Made by a program: the position numbers and the translations under genes
Origin: Nilaparvata lugens
Taxonomy: Eukaryota; Arthropoda; Insecta; Hemiptera; Delphacidae
Assembly (NCBI RefSeq): GCF_014356525.2
Contig: NC_052512.1
Span: 1,801,114 to 1,865,113, forward strand
DNA length: 64,000 nt
Direction: 5' to 3'
Part shown: positions 1 to 11,740 of the stretch, in pieces
Numbering within the stretch: position 1 is the stretch's first letter
Layout of the letters: each line of letters begins with the position of its first letter
The notes under the pieces: model-generated
What the model was told of the DNA's origin: nothing
The model's database searches: none
Seen by the model: the letters and a program-made list of their open reading frames with translations, nothing else

Positions 1-101
1 TGATCAGCTGGTTTATCACACTTGAAAAAGTTTTTGATCAGCTGGTTTATCACACTTGAAAAAGTTTTTGATCAGCTGTTTTAGCACACTTGAAATTCGG
101 C
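1..101. repeat. 34-bp tandem repeat, three copies
   Basis: Units start at 1, 35 and 69 and carry the core TGATCAGCTG followed by TTATCACACTTGAAAAAG. The first two units are identical and the third has drifted. The array runs off the window's left edge, so its true length is unknown. Confidence 0.9.
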
Positions 102-133
102 CAATCTGATGTGATCTGAATCTGAATGTCAAT

Positions 134-473
134 GGAAGTTAAGGTTAGAAGTTCTATTCTTCTATGAAAATCGAATTATTTGAATAGTTTATAATATATA
201 TCTTATCTGTATTTTATCCATTTAAATAAAATGATAGTATATTATCACAGAATACTTTCTTGAATTCTAGAAGCATAAAATGATTCCGTTTATCCACCAT
301 GTTCTGTGATAAACGCTTTACTAGGAGGTTTGAGGTTAGATTCTATTATACTCTGAAAATTGAATTTGAATAGTTTATAATATCTCATTTGTATTTCATT
401 CATCCAAATAAAATGATAGTATCTTATTGCAAAAACTTTATTCAATTCTAGAAGCATAAACTGATTCCGTTTC
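134..473. repeat. Direct repeat pair of about 150 bp
   Basis: Copies at about 134-291 and 326-473 share the order AGGTTAGA, TTTGAATAGTTTATAATAT, AAATAAAATGATAGTAT and TTCTAGAAGCATAAA, with small indels. This is an old local duplication. The minus-strand 61-codon frame here (290-475) is simply one copy of the repeat. Confidence 0.85.
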
Positions 474-1974
474 ACAAACTATTTTGTAAACACGTTCACA
501 TCAAATCAGAATCAGCTGACTTCAAGGTTATTTTACAGCCCTAGGGCCGTAAAAATTTTACCGGCCTGGTCAGAAAACAATCACTTTCGGCCTCCATATG
601 ACGCACGTAAACCGGCTCATTACATCCAAGTGGGGCGAAAAATATTTTACTCACTTCTTCGTCCTTTTTCAGGATATAAAAGTAACATTAAAAGTACTGT
701 ATGAGACAAATAACTTGCTCCTGTGTGTCTGCCTGACTATTATCCTTCAGTAGCATACGCGTAATATTAATGATACAATTGGGATAACAGTTGCTATGTC
801 GTTGGTATTATTGATTTAACAAAATTTGAATTCTGATTCTGAATCATTTACCCATACGGAGAAACCTATGAAGTTCTATGGATTCACGTAGGCCTACAGC
901 GTAATATTAATAGGAAAACAGCTTAATGTTCCTTTTCCAAAGTTAATTTAAAAGTGGGCTCCACTGGGATTCCTATTCAAATTGGAAAAAAAATTCTGTA
1001 GGTAGCTTCAAAATTTTGGTCTGCCATCTTTGTTCCGCCACATTGAATCAAAAATTTTCTATGGGAAGGTTTTAATACAAGATTCAAATAAAGAATTTCA
1101 AGAGACAATGAATGGTGGAAATCGCTCATCAATATATCAAACCGTTTCAAAGATATTCACATTTCAGTGTTGAAGTTTTTGGAGATCTGTGATACAGAAA
1201 TATTGCTCGCCTAGAACAGGATAGATTATTCATCACATATTCTTATCATTATCGTTCCCTAGCAAGCTATTTTGAGCGTTTATATAGTAGCTGCTGAGAG
1301 AGATTTATGTGATAGATATATACCTGAATAATACTATTAAATACTATATTCGACTAAACAACGAGTGACCCAAATGAAGTGATTCAAATATAAAAAAAAG
1401 AAAAATGGGAATGCGAAAAATATTATAATATTTGGAACTCCATAACTTATCATTTAAGTAAGAGACATTTATGGGATTAATAATTTTCTGAAAAACACTA
1501 ATAATTTAACAATATTGCACTAATAGTTTTGATTTTAGATGACTCTCTCCTGGATTATTGAGTTATGTGTTGGAGATTCCTCAGTGATTGCTGCATCATC
1601 TGAGAAAACTCCGTAAAAGTAATCTCTGTTCGAAATTAACAGAATGCTCAAGTATAGACATTTAGAAGAAAACAATCATTTCATTTAATGTTCATTGAAA
1701 TCGACCACATCAGTATTCACTCGTGAATTACCGGTAGTATATTGTTAATGTATTAAGATTTGAGAAGATAATATGAGCATCTTATTGGTTTTTCTCTCAA
1801 TGATTGTAATGAATATATAATTATGAAAATATCACAGTTTATCACATTCCAGTACAATTATCATGTTTCACAATCCATTTCTAAGTAGAGCTCATAATCT
1901 TGCCATACAATTACCGTACAATAATTGAAGTTGATTTCATTCAACTTCAGTGGTGCCATTTCACCAAACTGCTA
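474..1974. other. Unassigned AT-rich DNA
   Basis: No gene or full element recognised. Bases 645-690 recur at 59885-59930. A run of G of about 12 bases sits at 1976-1987. Confidence 0.5.
645..690 (+). repeat. Short dispersed repeat (second copy at 59885-59930)
   Basis: Both copies read CACTTCTTCGTCCTTTTTC then AGGATATAAA and AGTAACATT. This is presumably a fragment of an uncharacterised dispersed element. It is followed by different sequence in the two places. Confidence 0.7.
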
Positions 1975-1987
1975 TGGGGGGGGGGGC

Positions 1988-2895
1988 AAAAACCAAGAGG
2001 TATTGGGGGGGATCCCCAAAGGATAGAGGGACCTGGGTTTTTCCCATAAATGTTACATTCAAAGATGTTATTATATGATGCTTCATTTTTTCAATTTTAT
2101 ACAAATGTGGTTAAGTATCAATACAAACATATACATTATATTAGTTATTAAATTCAATCATGACATATTTATTAGAAATATGGGTCTACAGAGAGGCCCT
2201 AAAGTAGGAATACACTGAAACAGATTTCTTAAAAATCATGGAAAAAGATAAATTTTTCTTTTACAATGACAATTTCAACAATATCATTGGGGATCATATT
2301 CTACTTGGAGAATAACTCTCAGTTAGAAAGCTAAAGATACATCAAGCTGTTCCCATAATTCTCAACAACTCTTTACATACATTTTTGATTGTCTGATTGT
2401 GCCCTTTCTTTTGCTTTCACTGTGAAATCTTGCAACTTAATTCTCACATTGAAATTTATTCAATAACTCACTTATTGTGCTCTGATCAATAAGTGTACCC
2501 ATTCTGTATTCAAACTATACCACAGAGAAAAATATATTATTTATTACTCTGTACCCGTATCCATACTTTCAAGGCAATTTTGCTACATTGTTGATACTGT
2601 AGAAGGAATTATACTACTGTTGATGGAGAAAAGTATTAAATCATTATGAGACTCTAAGGATTCGTGTAGATAGACCCGCATTTTCATTATTTATCTGATC
2701 CTTGAGGGGGGCCTAGGCCCCCTTAAAGTAAGAATTAATATTGATATTTTCATAATACAGTACACTTGAAGAATTGGCAAAGTTTATGGTAAGGGGTGAG
2801 GAGGTACTCATTTCTTCCAACAAACATCGGATTAGTTTTGTGCAGTCTACTATAACAGACGTTCCCATATGGATGTTACTATAGACGTACTTATC

Positions 2896-2898
<3 letters not shown>
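1988..2898. other. Unassigned AT-rich DNA with a GC palindrome
   Basis: No gene seen. A perfect 16-bp palindrome, GGGGGCCTAGGCCCCC, sits at about 2707-2722 inside otherwise AT-rich sequence. Confidence 0.5.
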
Positions 2899-2935
<37 letters not shown>

Positions 2936-3030
2936 CAATACCCGAAAACCACTTTTTTGGACTCAGGGGTCCTTGAAAAGTATAGAAATTTAGAAATTAC
3001 CTATTACCCATGGTAATAGGGCAAGGAAAG
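2899..3030 (-). mobile_element. Family A element, truncated (copy A1)
   Basis: Read on the minus strand, this starts with the family A head (CCTTGCCCTATTACCAT, then CCCCTGAGTCCAAAAA) and stops in the internal GT microsatellite, here (CA)16 at 2900-2932 on the plus strand. The body and 3' end seen in copies at 7.98, 34.0 and 49.0 kb are missing, so the break lies at the microsatellite. Confidence 0.8.
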
Positions 3031-3299
3031 TAAAAAACAAGTTGATATCACAGATGGAATAAATTGAAGTTTAATAAGCTAAAAACAGTGGAATTGAAAG
3101 TCGCCATTATTTGAAAGGAAAAGATCATACAGTTAATTTAAATATAAAGTTTTCACTTAACCACAATATTGTAATAATAAATTACTGAATCAAAATTTCA
3201 CCAATGTCATAAAACATCTCTCATTCAACCATAATTTTAATTTTCTCTTAAAGACTGATTCAGAATTCAGTTTTCGAATTTCAATTGGAATAGCATTAG
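3031..3299. other. Unassigned AT-rich DNA
   Basis: Nothing recognised. Confidence 0.4.
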
Positions 3300-3570
3300 G
3301 CTATACACTTTTTGGCCATATACTGTGGGCTCGCCTCAAAAAACGTGGTTCTGTGGGCATCCAATCTCACGATGTCCCTGTTGCTATTGTTGTGAGAGTG
3401 AATGTCTACACCAGTCGTCCAGCCACTTCTCCATTTCAGTGCCATACTCGCCAAAAAATAAATGTACAGACAGGGAGCCGGAAGAATGCCCGCTGGCACG
3501 GATAAGTCCCTGCAAGGATGGCGTGGCGGTTTTCGAAACATCACTCAGATTGCTCCCTTTTGGGTAAAGA
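3300..3570. other. GC-richer block, open on both strands, function unknown
   Basis: About 250 bp of near-balanced base composition inside AT-rich DNA, open for about 80 codons on both strands (plus 3325-3567, minus 3296-3544). The plus frame has many Cys and Ser codons. A GTAAAG donor-like site follows at about 3562. I do not recognise either product. It could be an exon, an old mobile-element fragment or chance; I lean to non-coding. Confidence 0.25.
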
Positions 3571-3960
3571 CCATTGATATATATAGTTAGATGACTAAGC
3601 TATACCTTCAAGCGTTTGGAAGCATGATGCCTCCTTCATTTCTCGTCGCCATTGAATATCGGGCAAGAAGTCAGGCGCCCAGACAGACTTATATGGGAAA
3701 ACATGGAATTTCATTGCGTTATATCTTTCGACATACTTTATGGATTTCAATATAATTTTTTTTCAACTTTTCGTCATTTCCATTACCATATGATACAATG
3801 ATTTGTTCATTGAACATTATTTTTAACTCGACCAAACATCTAATTTAGTGAACCTACCTCACTACAGATTTTGATCCATTCTATTAGCAAATGAATCTTA
3901 TTTTTACAATATTTCCCTATTACCATGTATTTAGGATATGGAAAATAAAACATTAATTCA
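3571..3960. other. Unassigned AT-rich DNA
   Basis: No gene or repeat recognised. Confidence 0.4.
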
Positions 3961-4413
3961 TTATAGATCGCTAATATTACCGTATATTTTATTAGAATAA
4001 TAAATAATAAATTAACTGTTATCACAATATTTCGTGAAACTGTTTCCATTCGTTTTGCAACTTAAGTATAGGTACCTAACTATACTATACTCCTATATTT
4101 AATATAAGATAATAAATAACTACATATTATAAGAACGGGAAAAAAACAAAAATTATAGATCGCTAATATTACCGTATATTTTATTAGATGACAAATAATA
4201 ATAAATTAACCATTATCACAATATTTCGTGAAACTGTTTCTCATTCGTTTTGTAACTCAAGTATAGGTACCTAACTATACTCCATACTGTACTCCTATAT
4301 TAATATAAGATAATAAATAACTACATATTATAAGAACGGTACCTAACACTATACTCTATACTCCTATATTTAATACAAGATAATAAATAACTACATATTA
4401 TAAGAACGGGAAA
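3961..4413. repeat. Imperfect tandem repeat of about 192 bp
   Basis: TTATAGATCGCTAATATTAC starts copies at 3961 and 4153. Each continues through ACAATATTTCGTGAAACTG, ATAGGTACCTAAC and ACATATTATAAGAACGG. A third partial copy (about 4330-4413) holds only the last 80 bp. A badly decayed relative lies at about 4585-4670. Confidence 0.85.
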
Positions 4414-4999
4414 AATGAAACAATAGTAATAATGAAGAATTTATAGACAATTTTAGCAAATAATATTTTTTATAATACAAATTTAGCAGACAATATTTTC
4501 ATAGTTCACAAAATATTACAATATAAGACAAATTAATGGAATGGAATATGGATACCTATATTGGATCTATGGAAATAAAATATTTATTATAATATTACCG
4601 AAACTTATATTTTATTACTTGGCAAATAATGATAATGAATCAACCTAAGCACAATATTCCTTGAAACGATCATTTGGCACTAGGCTTAGCCTGCTTGAAA
4701 CATGACCTATGAAAATATAAAAATACTCATGTATGAAAAGAAATATTTTTATCTGGCGCATGCAGATTCGTTCATCCATAAGCACTGCATGAAACTACCA
4801 TACTTTGAATATTTTTTATTGCTTCAATAAAAAAATATTATCATTTGAAAAAGGCTCTTTTTCTACACAGCGAATACAAATACCCGACTTCTTGCCCGAA
4901 ATTTCTGGTAGCTACACTAGCGCAGTGGCATCATAGCGGACTTCGCTCTTCTTAATCTTATTCTCTATATCAATGGTAAAAACACGACGTCCATGGATT
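4414..4999. other. Unassigned AT-rich DNA
   Basis: Holds a decayed relative of the preceding tandem unit (about 4585-4670). Otherwise nothing recognised. Confidence 0.4.
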
Positions 5000-5390
5000 G
5001 AAGCTCCCCATGCAACTATACCATAAACTTAAAGGGGCTCAAAGTAGCCATGGTAAGCCATGGTTCTTTCTCATCAGGCATCCTAACCAATTTGTGAAGA
5101 GTGTAAATAGCTGAAATTAATTTCTTTATAAGGATCTCCTCATGTGGTCTCCAGGTCCAGGCACTGATCAATGAATACGCCAATAAACTTAGTGTTCTCC
5201 ACCCTTTCAACAGCAGCATCACACATTCTAAATTGAAGTGATGAGTGTTCTTGTTGCTCTCTGATCGAAAAGTTAATGAAGGTAGTCTTTGAGACATTAA
5301 CTAGAAGTTCTCTGCACCATATTTTAACATCCCTCAAGACACTTTCCGCACTAGTCTTCAAGCTCTCTGGCTCCTCAGATGTTATGATGA
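5000..5390 (-). pseudogene. Decayed non-LTR retrotransposon RT, thumb region
   Basis: Two overlapping minus frames (5361-5140 and 5297-5016) together give the usual order after the RT palm: W-C-x-L-x-x-N-x-x-K-T, then E-x-x-K-F-I-G-V-x-I-D, then H-x-E-x-L-I-x-K-L and Y-x-L-x-K-L-V. In LINE ORF2 proteins these follow the catalytic YADD/FADD core. A frameshift near 5140-5160 separates the two frames. No palm, endonuclease or poly(A) tail is visible, so this is an old internal fragment of unassigned clade. Confidence 0.7.
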
Positions 5391-5869
5391 AATTTTAAAT
5401 GCATGTTTGCCATTTCACCATTAGTGTAGGATACATAATATTCATATTACCTGCCTTGATGAATAAGATATAATCATGTATCAGTCTCATTTTAGAGGAA
5501 GCTGATTATTAGTAGATTCGTAAAAAAAGAAAAAATGAATTTTTTTACTTATCTTTAATGAAGACTAGGCATTAGAGGTGACTAGAATTTCATTCCAGCA
5601 CTGCAAAAGACATTCACGTCCAAGTAACGTACACTATTTTTTTCATAATAGTCTAAAGAAGAATAGAGAAAAAAAGAAGAATAAAGAAGAATAATTGAGG
5701 AATAAAAAACATTACCTGCTTGTGCTGAAGTTACTACATGCATTCTATAAATTTAATATAACCCAGTTTACAAATTCCGAATTAGGAATTTTGTGGAAGT
5801 TGACAAAACTTCCACCTGGAGCGCTGAAGGTGGTTTTTTATAGCAGTTTTGCTATTCCTATTTCGGAGC
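5391..5869. other. Unassigned AT-rich DNA
   Basis: No gene or element recognised. Short GAA-rich stretch at about 5650-5705. Confidence 0.4.
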
Positions 5870-6680
5870 TATAGTGAGGTCCATGTAAAGATGCGTACAT
5901 ACTTTCGCTCTGCTCTGCAATTGAATGTCACTCGAGCAGATCAATTGCTGATCGCAGGTGGAGCAAGAGTGGAACGCGAGAAGAGCGTGTACCAGATTTT
6001 GGTAAACAGAGCTCGAGCTTGGCAAATTCCTAGGTCGAACTAATAGTTGCGCATGCGCGGTCAACGTTTTTGTGTTTAATGTTTGTTAATAGTTACGATC
6101 TTTGTGTTAGCAAATAAAATTATCAAAATTATTAATTAATTATTAAATTGAATAAAAAAAATTTATAAAAGAATTTATAATAATAGGTACCGGCATATCA
6201 GCATTTAGAAGGAAGCAGCCGAACTCCCAATCAAGCCTTTCACATTTTGAAACATTTTATAATAAAACTAAAACATTAAAATAAATGCAATAATCATAAT
6301 ATTATTATAAATTTATTATATAATGTATTATTAGGCTACCCAGCAATCATCCCCTGGTAAGAATATTTTATTTAGTTTTGTCACCCGATCAGCTGGATTG
6401 GACGTTTCACATTATTGTGAGGTTAGGTTGTAGCGAAGTCAACAATAAGAAAAGAGCGGAGCGATCATCCTTCGAACATATTTCGAACCTCAATCGAACC
6501 CTTGCGTAACATCTCGCGTAACGTTCATGATTGGAGCGAGTGCGGAGCGTGTTCCAGGCGCGTATATTTGTATGCACCTTTATAATGGCAGTATACGATT
6601 GACAATAGTGTTGCTATCCTTGTCTTTCATGCAACAAAGCAGATAGCGCTATCTCTCTCTAGCTTTGCAATATTGTCAGT
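5870..6680 (-). mobile_element. Family M element split by another insertion
   Basis: Bases 5870-5887 are the M terminus (TATAGTGAGGTCCATG). The interior resumes at 6581 (TATAATGGCAGT, then TTGCTATCCTTGTCTTTCAT and AGATAGCGCTATCTCT), which matches the reverse complement of the M 3' half. The intervening 0.7 kb is a family C element. The far M end beyond 6680 has decayed. Confidence 0.65.
5888..6580 (-). mobile_element. Family C element inserted into family M
   Basis: Its left end (ATGCGTACATACTTTCGCTC) and right end (GCGCGTATATTTGTATGCAC) are inverted and match the termini of the C element at 7622-7856. The left 140 bp also matches that element's interior (CTCTGCTCTGC, GAATGTCACTC, GAACGCGAGAAGA). 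About 6030-6420 is extra AT-rich DNA not seen in the shorter copy. No transposase frame is present, so it is non-autonomous. Confidence 0.65.
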
Positions 6681-7617
6681 TGGCCAGAAATATTTTGTTT
6701 TCACTTTTTCCTAGTCCTGGAGCTTTTTATAAAGTGCCCCAAAAACCAGGGATTTTCGGTTCCTTTTCCAGTTCTTTGAGATTAACGCCAAATCGATTCA
6801 TCTTACAGAAACATTCACTTCCACCTTTTTCTAGTTAATGAAATTGATAATTGTATGAAATAATTCGAGGTTCTCTATCTTCATTGAGTGCTGAAATACA
6901 AATAATCAAAAATTAGTCAAATTTTCGAAAAATAGGAATTTGGAAGAAATTTCCTTAATCGACTATATATTCCAATTTTCACAATTTAAATTTATGATCC
7001 AAAATCTATCTGCGCGTAATTTTGTGCTCTATAACCTTAGACCAGGTAGAGCGTTCTATCTGGAATAGATTTCCGGGTACACACGATAACAAATAGCCTT
7101 GTATTCCACACAGTTTTCAAAGATTCAAAACGATCTATAACTTTTATATCAAACATTTTTTTCGAAAAATGTAAACGTAAACTTTTATTCGGCAAAATAT
7201 AAAATTATGAGTTGAAAAGTTCCTTATCTCCTTTGTATGGAAATAACTTCCTGAACGATAGATATACGATAAAATGTAATACGACATCAAAATTGTAGTT
7301 CAATTCTTAAAACGATGAAATCAAAGTCAGCTCGATACCTTGATTTGGTACTAGGATATACTTGTTTTACGAAACCATTGCTGTTTCAAACTTCGGGGTT
7401 GGTCCAGGGGGGTAAGTAAGCGGGGGGGGGGGAGATGAGTATTTTGTGATTCTAGGCTATGTAAACTAACATCCTGCAAAAATTCAGCTTTCCCTCAATT
7501 ATTTGCACGAAATTCAGTTTTTTGCCTCTGTTGACTGGGCTAATAATATTAGGGAAATATTGTATTGGACAATTACTACGCATGGTTATCGGAAATTAAT
7601 CTTTTTTGTGAAATACC
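6681..7617. other. Unassigned AT-rich DNA
   Basis: No gene seen. A G-run of about 10 sits at 7422-7431. Confidence 0.4.
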
Positions 7618-7860
7618 TTAAGCTGCGTACACATATACGCTCTTCCAACCCGCACCGAGCACGCTCCTCCCTCGTACCGCCCTCGTTCCTCCATCGAACC
7701 ACAGTCGCGCCGCCCACGCACCCATCTTGAACGTTACGGAAGATGTTTGATCTTCTCGCGTTCCCCGGTCGAACCACTGTTGTTCCCCGGTCGATCATCA
7801 ATCGCTCTGCTGGAGTGACGTTCGGTTGCGGAGCAGAGCGAAAGTCTGTACGCACCTTAA
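7618..7860. mobile_element. Family C element with TTAA target site
   Basis: The 235-bp element (7622-7856) is bounded by TTAA at 7618-7621 and 7857-7860. Its inverted ends GCTGCGTACACATATACGCT and GGTGCGTACAGACTTTCGCT (reverse of the right end) agree at most positions. The interior is GC-rich with repeated CGAACC and CTCCCTCG motifs. TTAA flanks are the hallmark of piggyBac-type insertion, so a piggyBac-like non-autonomous element is likely. Frames on either strand are not gene-like. Confidence 0.75.
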
Positions 7861-7978
7861 TATGAGATATTCGAAATATGTTGTCGAGAAAATATTCTTC
7901 AATAAACTATTCCATTCTTACAATTTACCACAAATAAAGAGTTAAAGCTGAGTAAAAAATAGCGAATTGCATTTTTAC

Positions 7979-8107
7979 ATTCCTTGCCCTATTACCATAG
8001 GTAAGGAAAGTATTGCTTTCCAAAAAAAATTAAGGTACCCTAATTACAAGTTTTCTATAAGTTTCAAGGCCCCCTGAGTCCAAAAACATGATTTTTGGGT
8101 GTTGGTC

Positions 8108-8141
<34 letters not shown>

Positions 8142-9084
8142 TATGTCTGTGAACACGATAACTCCATTCCTAATTAACCGATTGACTTGAAATTTTAAAC
8201 TTAAGGTCCTTATGGATACCATGAGGATCTGACAATAAGAAATTCAATAAAGTTCAATTCAAGATGGCGGATAATTACTAAAAAACCATGTTTTTCATGT
8301 TTTTCTCGAAAACGGCTCTAACGATTTTCTTCAAATTTATACCATGGATAGCTATTTATAAGCCCTATCAGCTGGCATGAGTCTCATTTCTGGGAAAATT
8401 TCAGGAGCTCCGTAATATTCTTGAGAAAAATGGCGTATAATGACTAAAAAGCCATGTTTTTCACGGTTTTCTTGAAAACGGCTCTAACGATTTTCTTCAA
8501 ATTTATACCATGGATAGCTATTCATAAGCCCTTTCGAATGGCATGGGTATCATTTCTGGGAAAATTTCAGGAGCTCCGTAATATTCTTGAGAAAAATGGC
8601 GGATAATGACTAAAAAGCCATGTTTTTCACGGTTTTCTCGAAAACGGCTCCAGCGATTCGTTCAAATTCATACTCTGTATAGTGATAGAGCTTCAACTGG
8701 CATGAGTCTTTTTCCTGGGAAACTAATGGGGGGTTCACCCATCCTTGAGAAATGGACTTTGTAGCCTCCTCCTCGTGCATGATGTAGGTAGGTAGAGCAG
8801 TTTATAAAAAGAACACAGTCATAGTCAAGATATTTCATGTGTAGAACAGCTGTTTTGACGACTTTAAAGAAAAAAATCATTGAATTTCACAATTTACACA
8901 AGGGAAAAAGTACTCTGAAAACAATTATATATACACATATACAGTGGCAGTCTGATCGTAGTTGCAAATATGTAGCCGCCAATCGTCATTATGTTATTCC
9001 CCTGAATTATTCTTGTTTGAAAATGAGGCTTAAAGTTCAATGAGCAAGGAAAGTTGTGTGAGTGTACCACACCAGATTTTTTTT
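7979..9084 (+). mobile_element. Family A element, long form (copy A2)
   Basis: Head CCTTGCCCTATTACCATAGG, then CCCCTGAGTCCAAAAA, a (GT)n microsatellite at about 8107-8135, three 167-bp internal modules, and the tail GGAAAGTTGTGTGAGTGT then ACCACACCAGATTTTT. The outer parts include a short inverted match (CTTTCCTTGCC type at the head, GGCAAGGAAAG type at the tail). There is no transposase frame, so it must be mobilised in trans. Superfamily not identified. Confidence 0.8.
8263..8760 (+). repeat. 167-bp tandem modules inside element A2
   Basis: Modules start at 8263, 8430 and 8596 with ATGGCGGATAATGACTAAAA-like sequence. They run through AAAACGGCTCTAACGATTTT, GGATAGCTATTCATAAGCCC and TTTCAGGAGCTCCGTAATAT. 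The third is more diverged and is followed by a decayed remnant. The same module set occurs in the copy at 49 kb. Confidence 0.85.
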
Positions 9085-9879
9085 ATTTTTTTACTAATCT
9101 ACTAAATACTAAATAATTAACGTCCTCTAAATTGAGATTAATAAATCTTAGGAACTTGTGATTGGTCTCAAATAGAAGAGAACTTCATGCTCTACATGCT
9201 CAGTTGCCTCAAATCGATCTTCATCGAAAAACTACAGCGAACGCGAAAATGAGAAAAATGCCTCTATTTCATGATATTTTGAATCTAGAAAATCGAATTT
9301 TACGATATATATTTTTCATAAATTATTCACGTCAAATGGAAGAGGAGATTCTGTTTCACAATTAAAGACCAAGTAGAATTTTTTATTATAATGGGTTTCC
9401 GAAATTTATTAGAAAAAAATTAGAAAATCAATCTAAACTGGAACTTTGTTTCGCTTCTTCAATAAAAAATCAATAATGAATTGGAAAATATACAATAATT
9501 TAGATTTGGGTGAACAGCAAAGTCAGTTATCGACTATTATCTGACAGTTTTGTGGTAGAAAGTTTTTACTTTTTATAGATGAGATGATGAATATTTTCCT
9601 CGATAGTTCATTCGCATTTTGATTCAATCTGTAGAAATCAATTTCGAATTGTTACAAGGTGAGAATCGAAATAACAATTATTATTTTTGTTCTTCGATTA
9701 CTGAATATATTTTGTCTTTTGTCAGCTATTTCAAAATACCAATAGCAAATCTTGAAGATATTGCTCTTCTCGTCTAATTTTTTCCTCATGTATTTTTTCA
9801 TTTTTTCAATCCTCATGTCAATTTCTTTCTCTTTTGTCAACGAATCAGATCCCAAACTGCTCTCCATTCATATTACTCA
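9085..9879. other. Unassigned AT-rich DNA
   Basis: No gene or repeat family recognised. Small open frames here resemble no known protein. Confidence 0.4.
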
Positions 9880-10216
9880 TTTATTGAGCCAATACTGAGA
9901 AATAAATTTGATGATCACACCTTTGTTCACAACCTATTAAGTTGAGAATTGATGAGTGTTGATTTTTCTCATGAAGTTTTCATTCAAATAATTCCATTTT
10001 TCCTCATCAACTGTTCGATTGAGACATAGGCCTACGTATTTCTTCCATTTATTTCGCCAATACTGAGAAAAAAATTTGATGATCACAACTTTGTTCACAA
10101 CCTATTAAGTTGAGAATTGATGAGTGTTGATTTTTCTCATGAAGTTTTCATTCAAATAATCTCATTTTTCCTCATCAACTGTTCGATTGAGACATAGGCC
10201 TACGTATTTCTTCCAT
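9880..10216. repeat. 168-bp tandem duplication
   Basis: Two head-to-tail copies (9880-10047 and 10048-10216) from CCAATACTGAGAAA to ACGTATTTCTTCCAT differ at only a few positions. This is a recent local duplication with no visible link to a mobile element. Confidence 0.9.
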
Positions 10217-10937
10217 AAGTAGGATGGGAAAGTTTCAAAAATGTTTAATCATCTATGATCTACTTCAGTAATGTTACCATATCTTGCAATAAATCATTCC
10301 TTACCACTAGGAATATTATTGGGAATAAAAACTACGAAATTGCTATTACATATAAAAAAGTTTTGGATATTGACTTTGTGAGTGGACATTACAAAAATAT
10401 TGATGACTAACAGGTAACCCCTGCTCCGCAAGGGTCCAATAAACCCTTTGCGCTCTTTGCGAACTTGTATGACTTTGTCCTTCCACTCTTTTATCCAGCG
10501 TTACTGGCTACCACAAATTTCCTCTACAACGCTGGTTGACAAAATGGGAATCGTTTGCTACAGCTCAGCTTTACGCCAAAAAGCTCAAACGCTCTCGTAT
10601 CCAGCATGGCATGCTGTTCAGCTACTTATTTATTTGAAATAAAATCAGGATCTGATTGATGGATGACTTCATCTGTGATTTTTGTTCAGAAAAACTACAT
10701 AGATCAAAACAATCACTCCTTTCATCACAAAATGTTGCTAATGTGTTTGAAAAAAGTTTTTTTCCAGCTCATGATTACCATTGCTTGACATTGATGCGAA
10801 AAAACGTAATTTTTTAATATTTATTATATTATTTTTTCAACTTGGCGATTAAAAATAAAAGCTGAAAGATGTCATCACTGAGCAAACATAATAGCTGTTT
10901 TGAGTTGCGTAGTAGCACAGACTACTGTAATGCCTAC

Positions 10938-10938
<1 letters not shown>
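10217..10938. other. Unassigned AT-rich DNA
   Basis: No gene supported. The 10448-10642 plus frame has no recognisable features. Confidence 0.4.
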
Positions 10939-11004
<66 letters not shown>

Positions 11005-11692
11005 TGTGTGTGTGTGTGTATGAGTGTATGTGCGTCTGTGTTCACGATATCTCATCTCCCAGTTAACGAAATGACTTGAAATTTGGAACGTAAGATCCTT
11101 ACACTATAAGGATCCGACACGAACAATTTCGATCAAATACAATCCAAGATGGTGGCTAAAATGGCGAAAATGTTGTCAAAAACAGGGTTTTTCGCGATTT
11201 TCTCGAAAACGGCTTCAACGATTTTGATTAATTTCATGCCTGAAATAGTCATTGATGAGCTCTATCAACTGCAACAAGTCTCATATCTGTAAAAATTTCA
11301 GGAGCTCCGCCCTATCTATGCAAAGTTTGATTTTAGATTCCCAATTATAAGGCTTCAGATACAATTTAAACAAAAATGTCCAAGTGGAAAAGATTGAGCA
11401 TGAAAATCTCTACCATTAATGTCTAGTAGCATTTTCACCTAAAATTGAAAATAAGCTTGATATTCGAGAAAATGTTATTATTCAACTGCAAAATGTTGGC
11501 AACTGTTGATTCTATTAAATCATTCACTATGAAGAGATAGCAGACCTCGTGTGTCTACAGCGTTATTGCCTGTCACCAGCTGGCTCAGATCTTTGAATAG
11601 TAGACTTGAGATGCGCGGGAACACTAGCGTCAGGTGATCAATTTTCATAACGGCAAGGAAAGTTGTGTGAGTGTGCCACACCAGATTTTTTC
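10939..11692 (+). mobile_element. Family A element, short subtype, 5'-truncated (copy A3)
   Basis: Begins in a long (GT)n microsatellite (10939-11019). It continues with the second A subtype (TTAACGAAATGACTTGAAAT, AAGGATCCGACACGAACAAT, TTTTCTCGAAAACGGCTTCA) and ends GGAAAGTTGTGTGAGTGTG then CCACACCAGATTTTT. It matches the copy at 34021-34857 but lacks the head, so the break again lies at the microsatellite. There is one module-like unit here, not three. Confidence 0.8.
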
Positions 11693-11740
11693 TGTGTAGC
11701 AGAGTTTGATTTATTCAGTCAATCACTAGTCACTAGAAAA

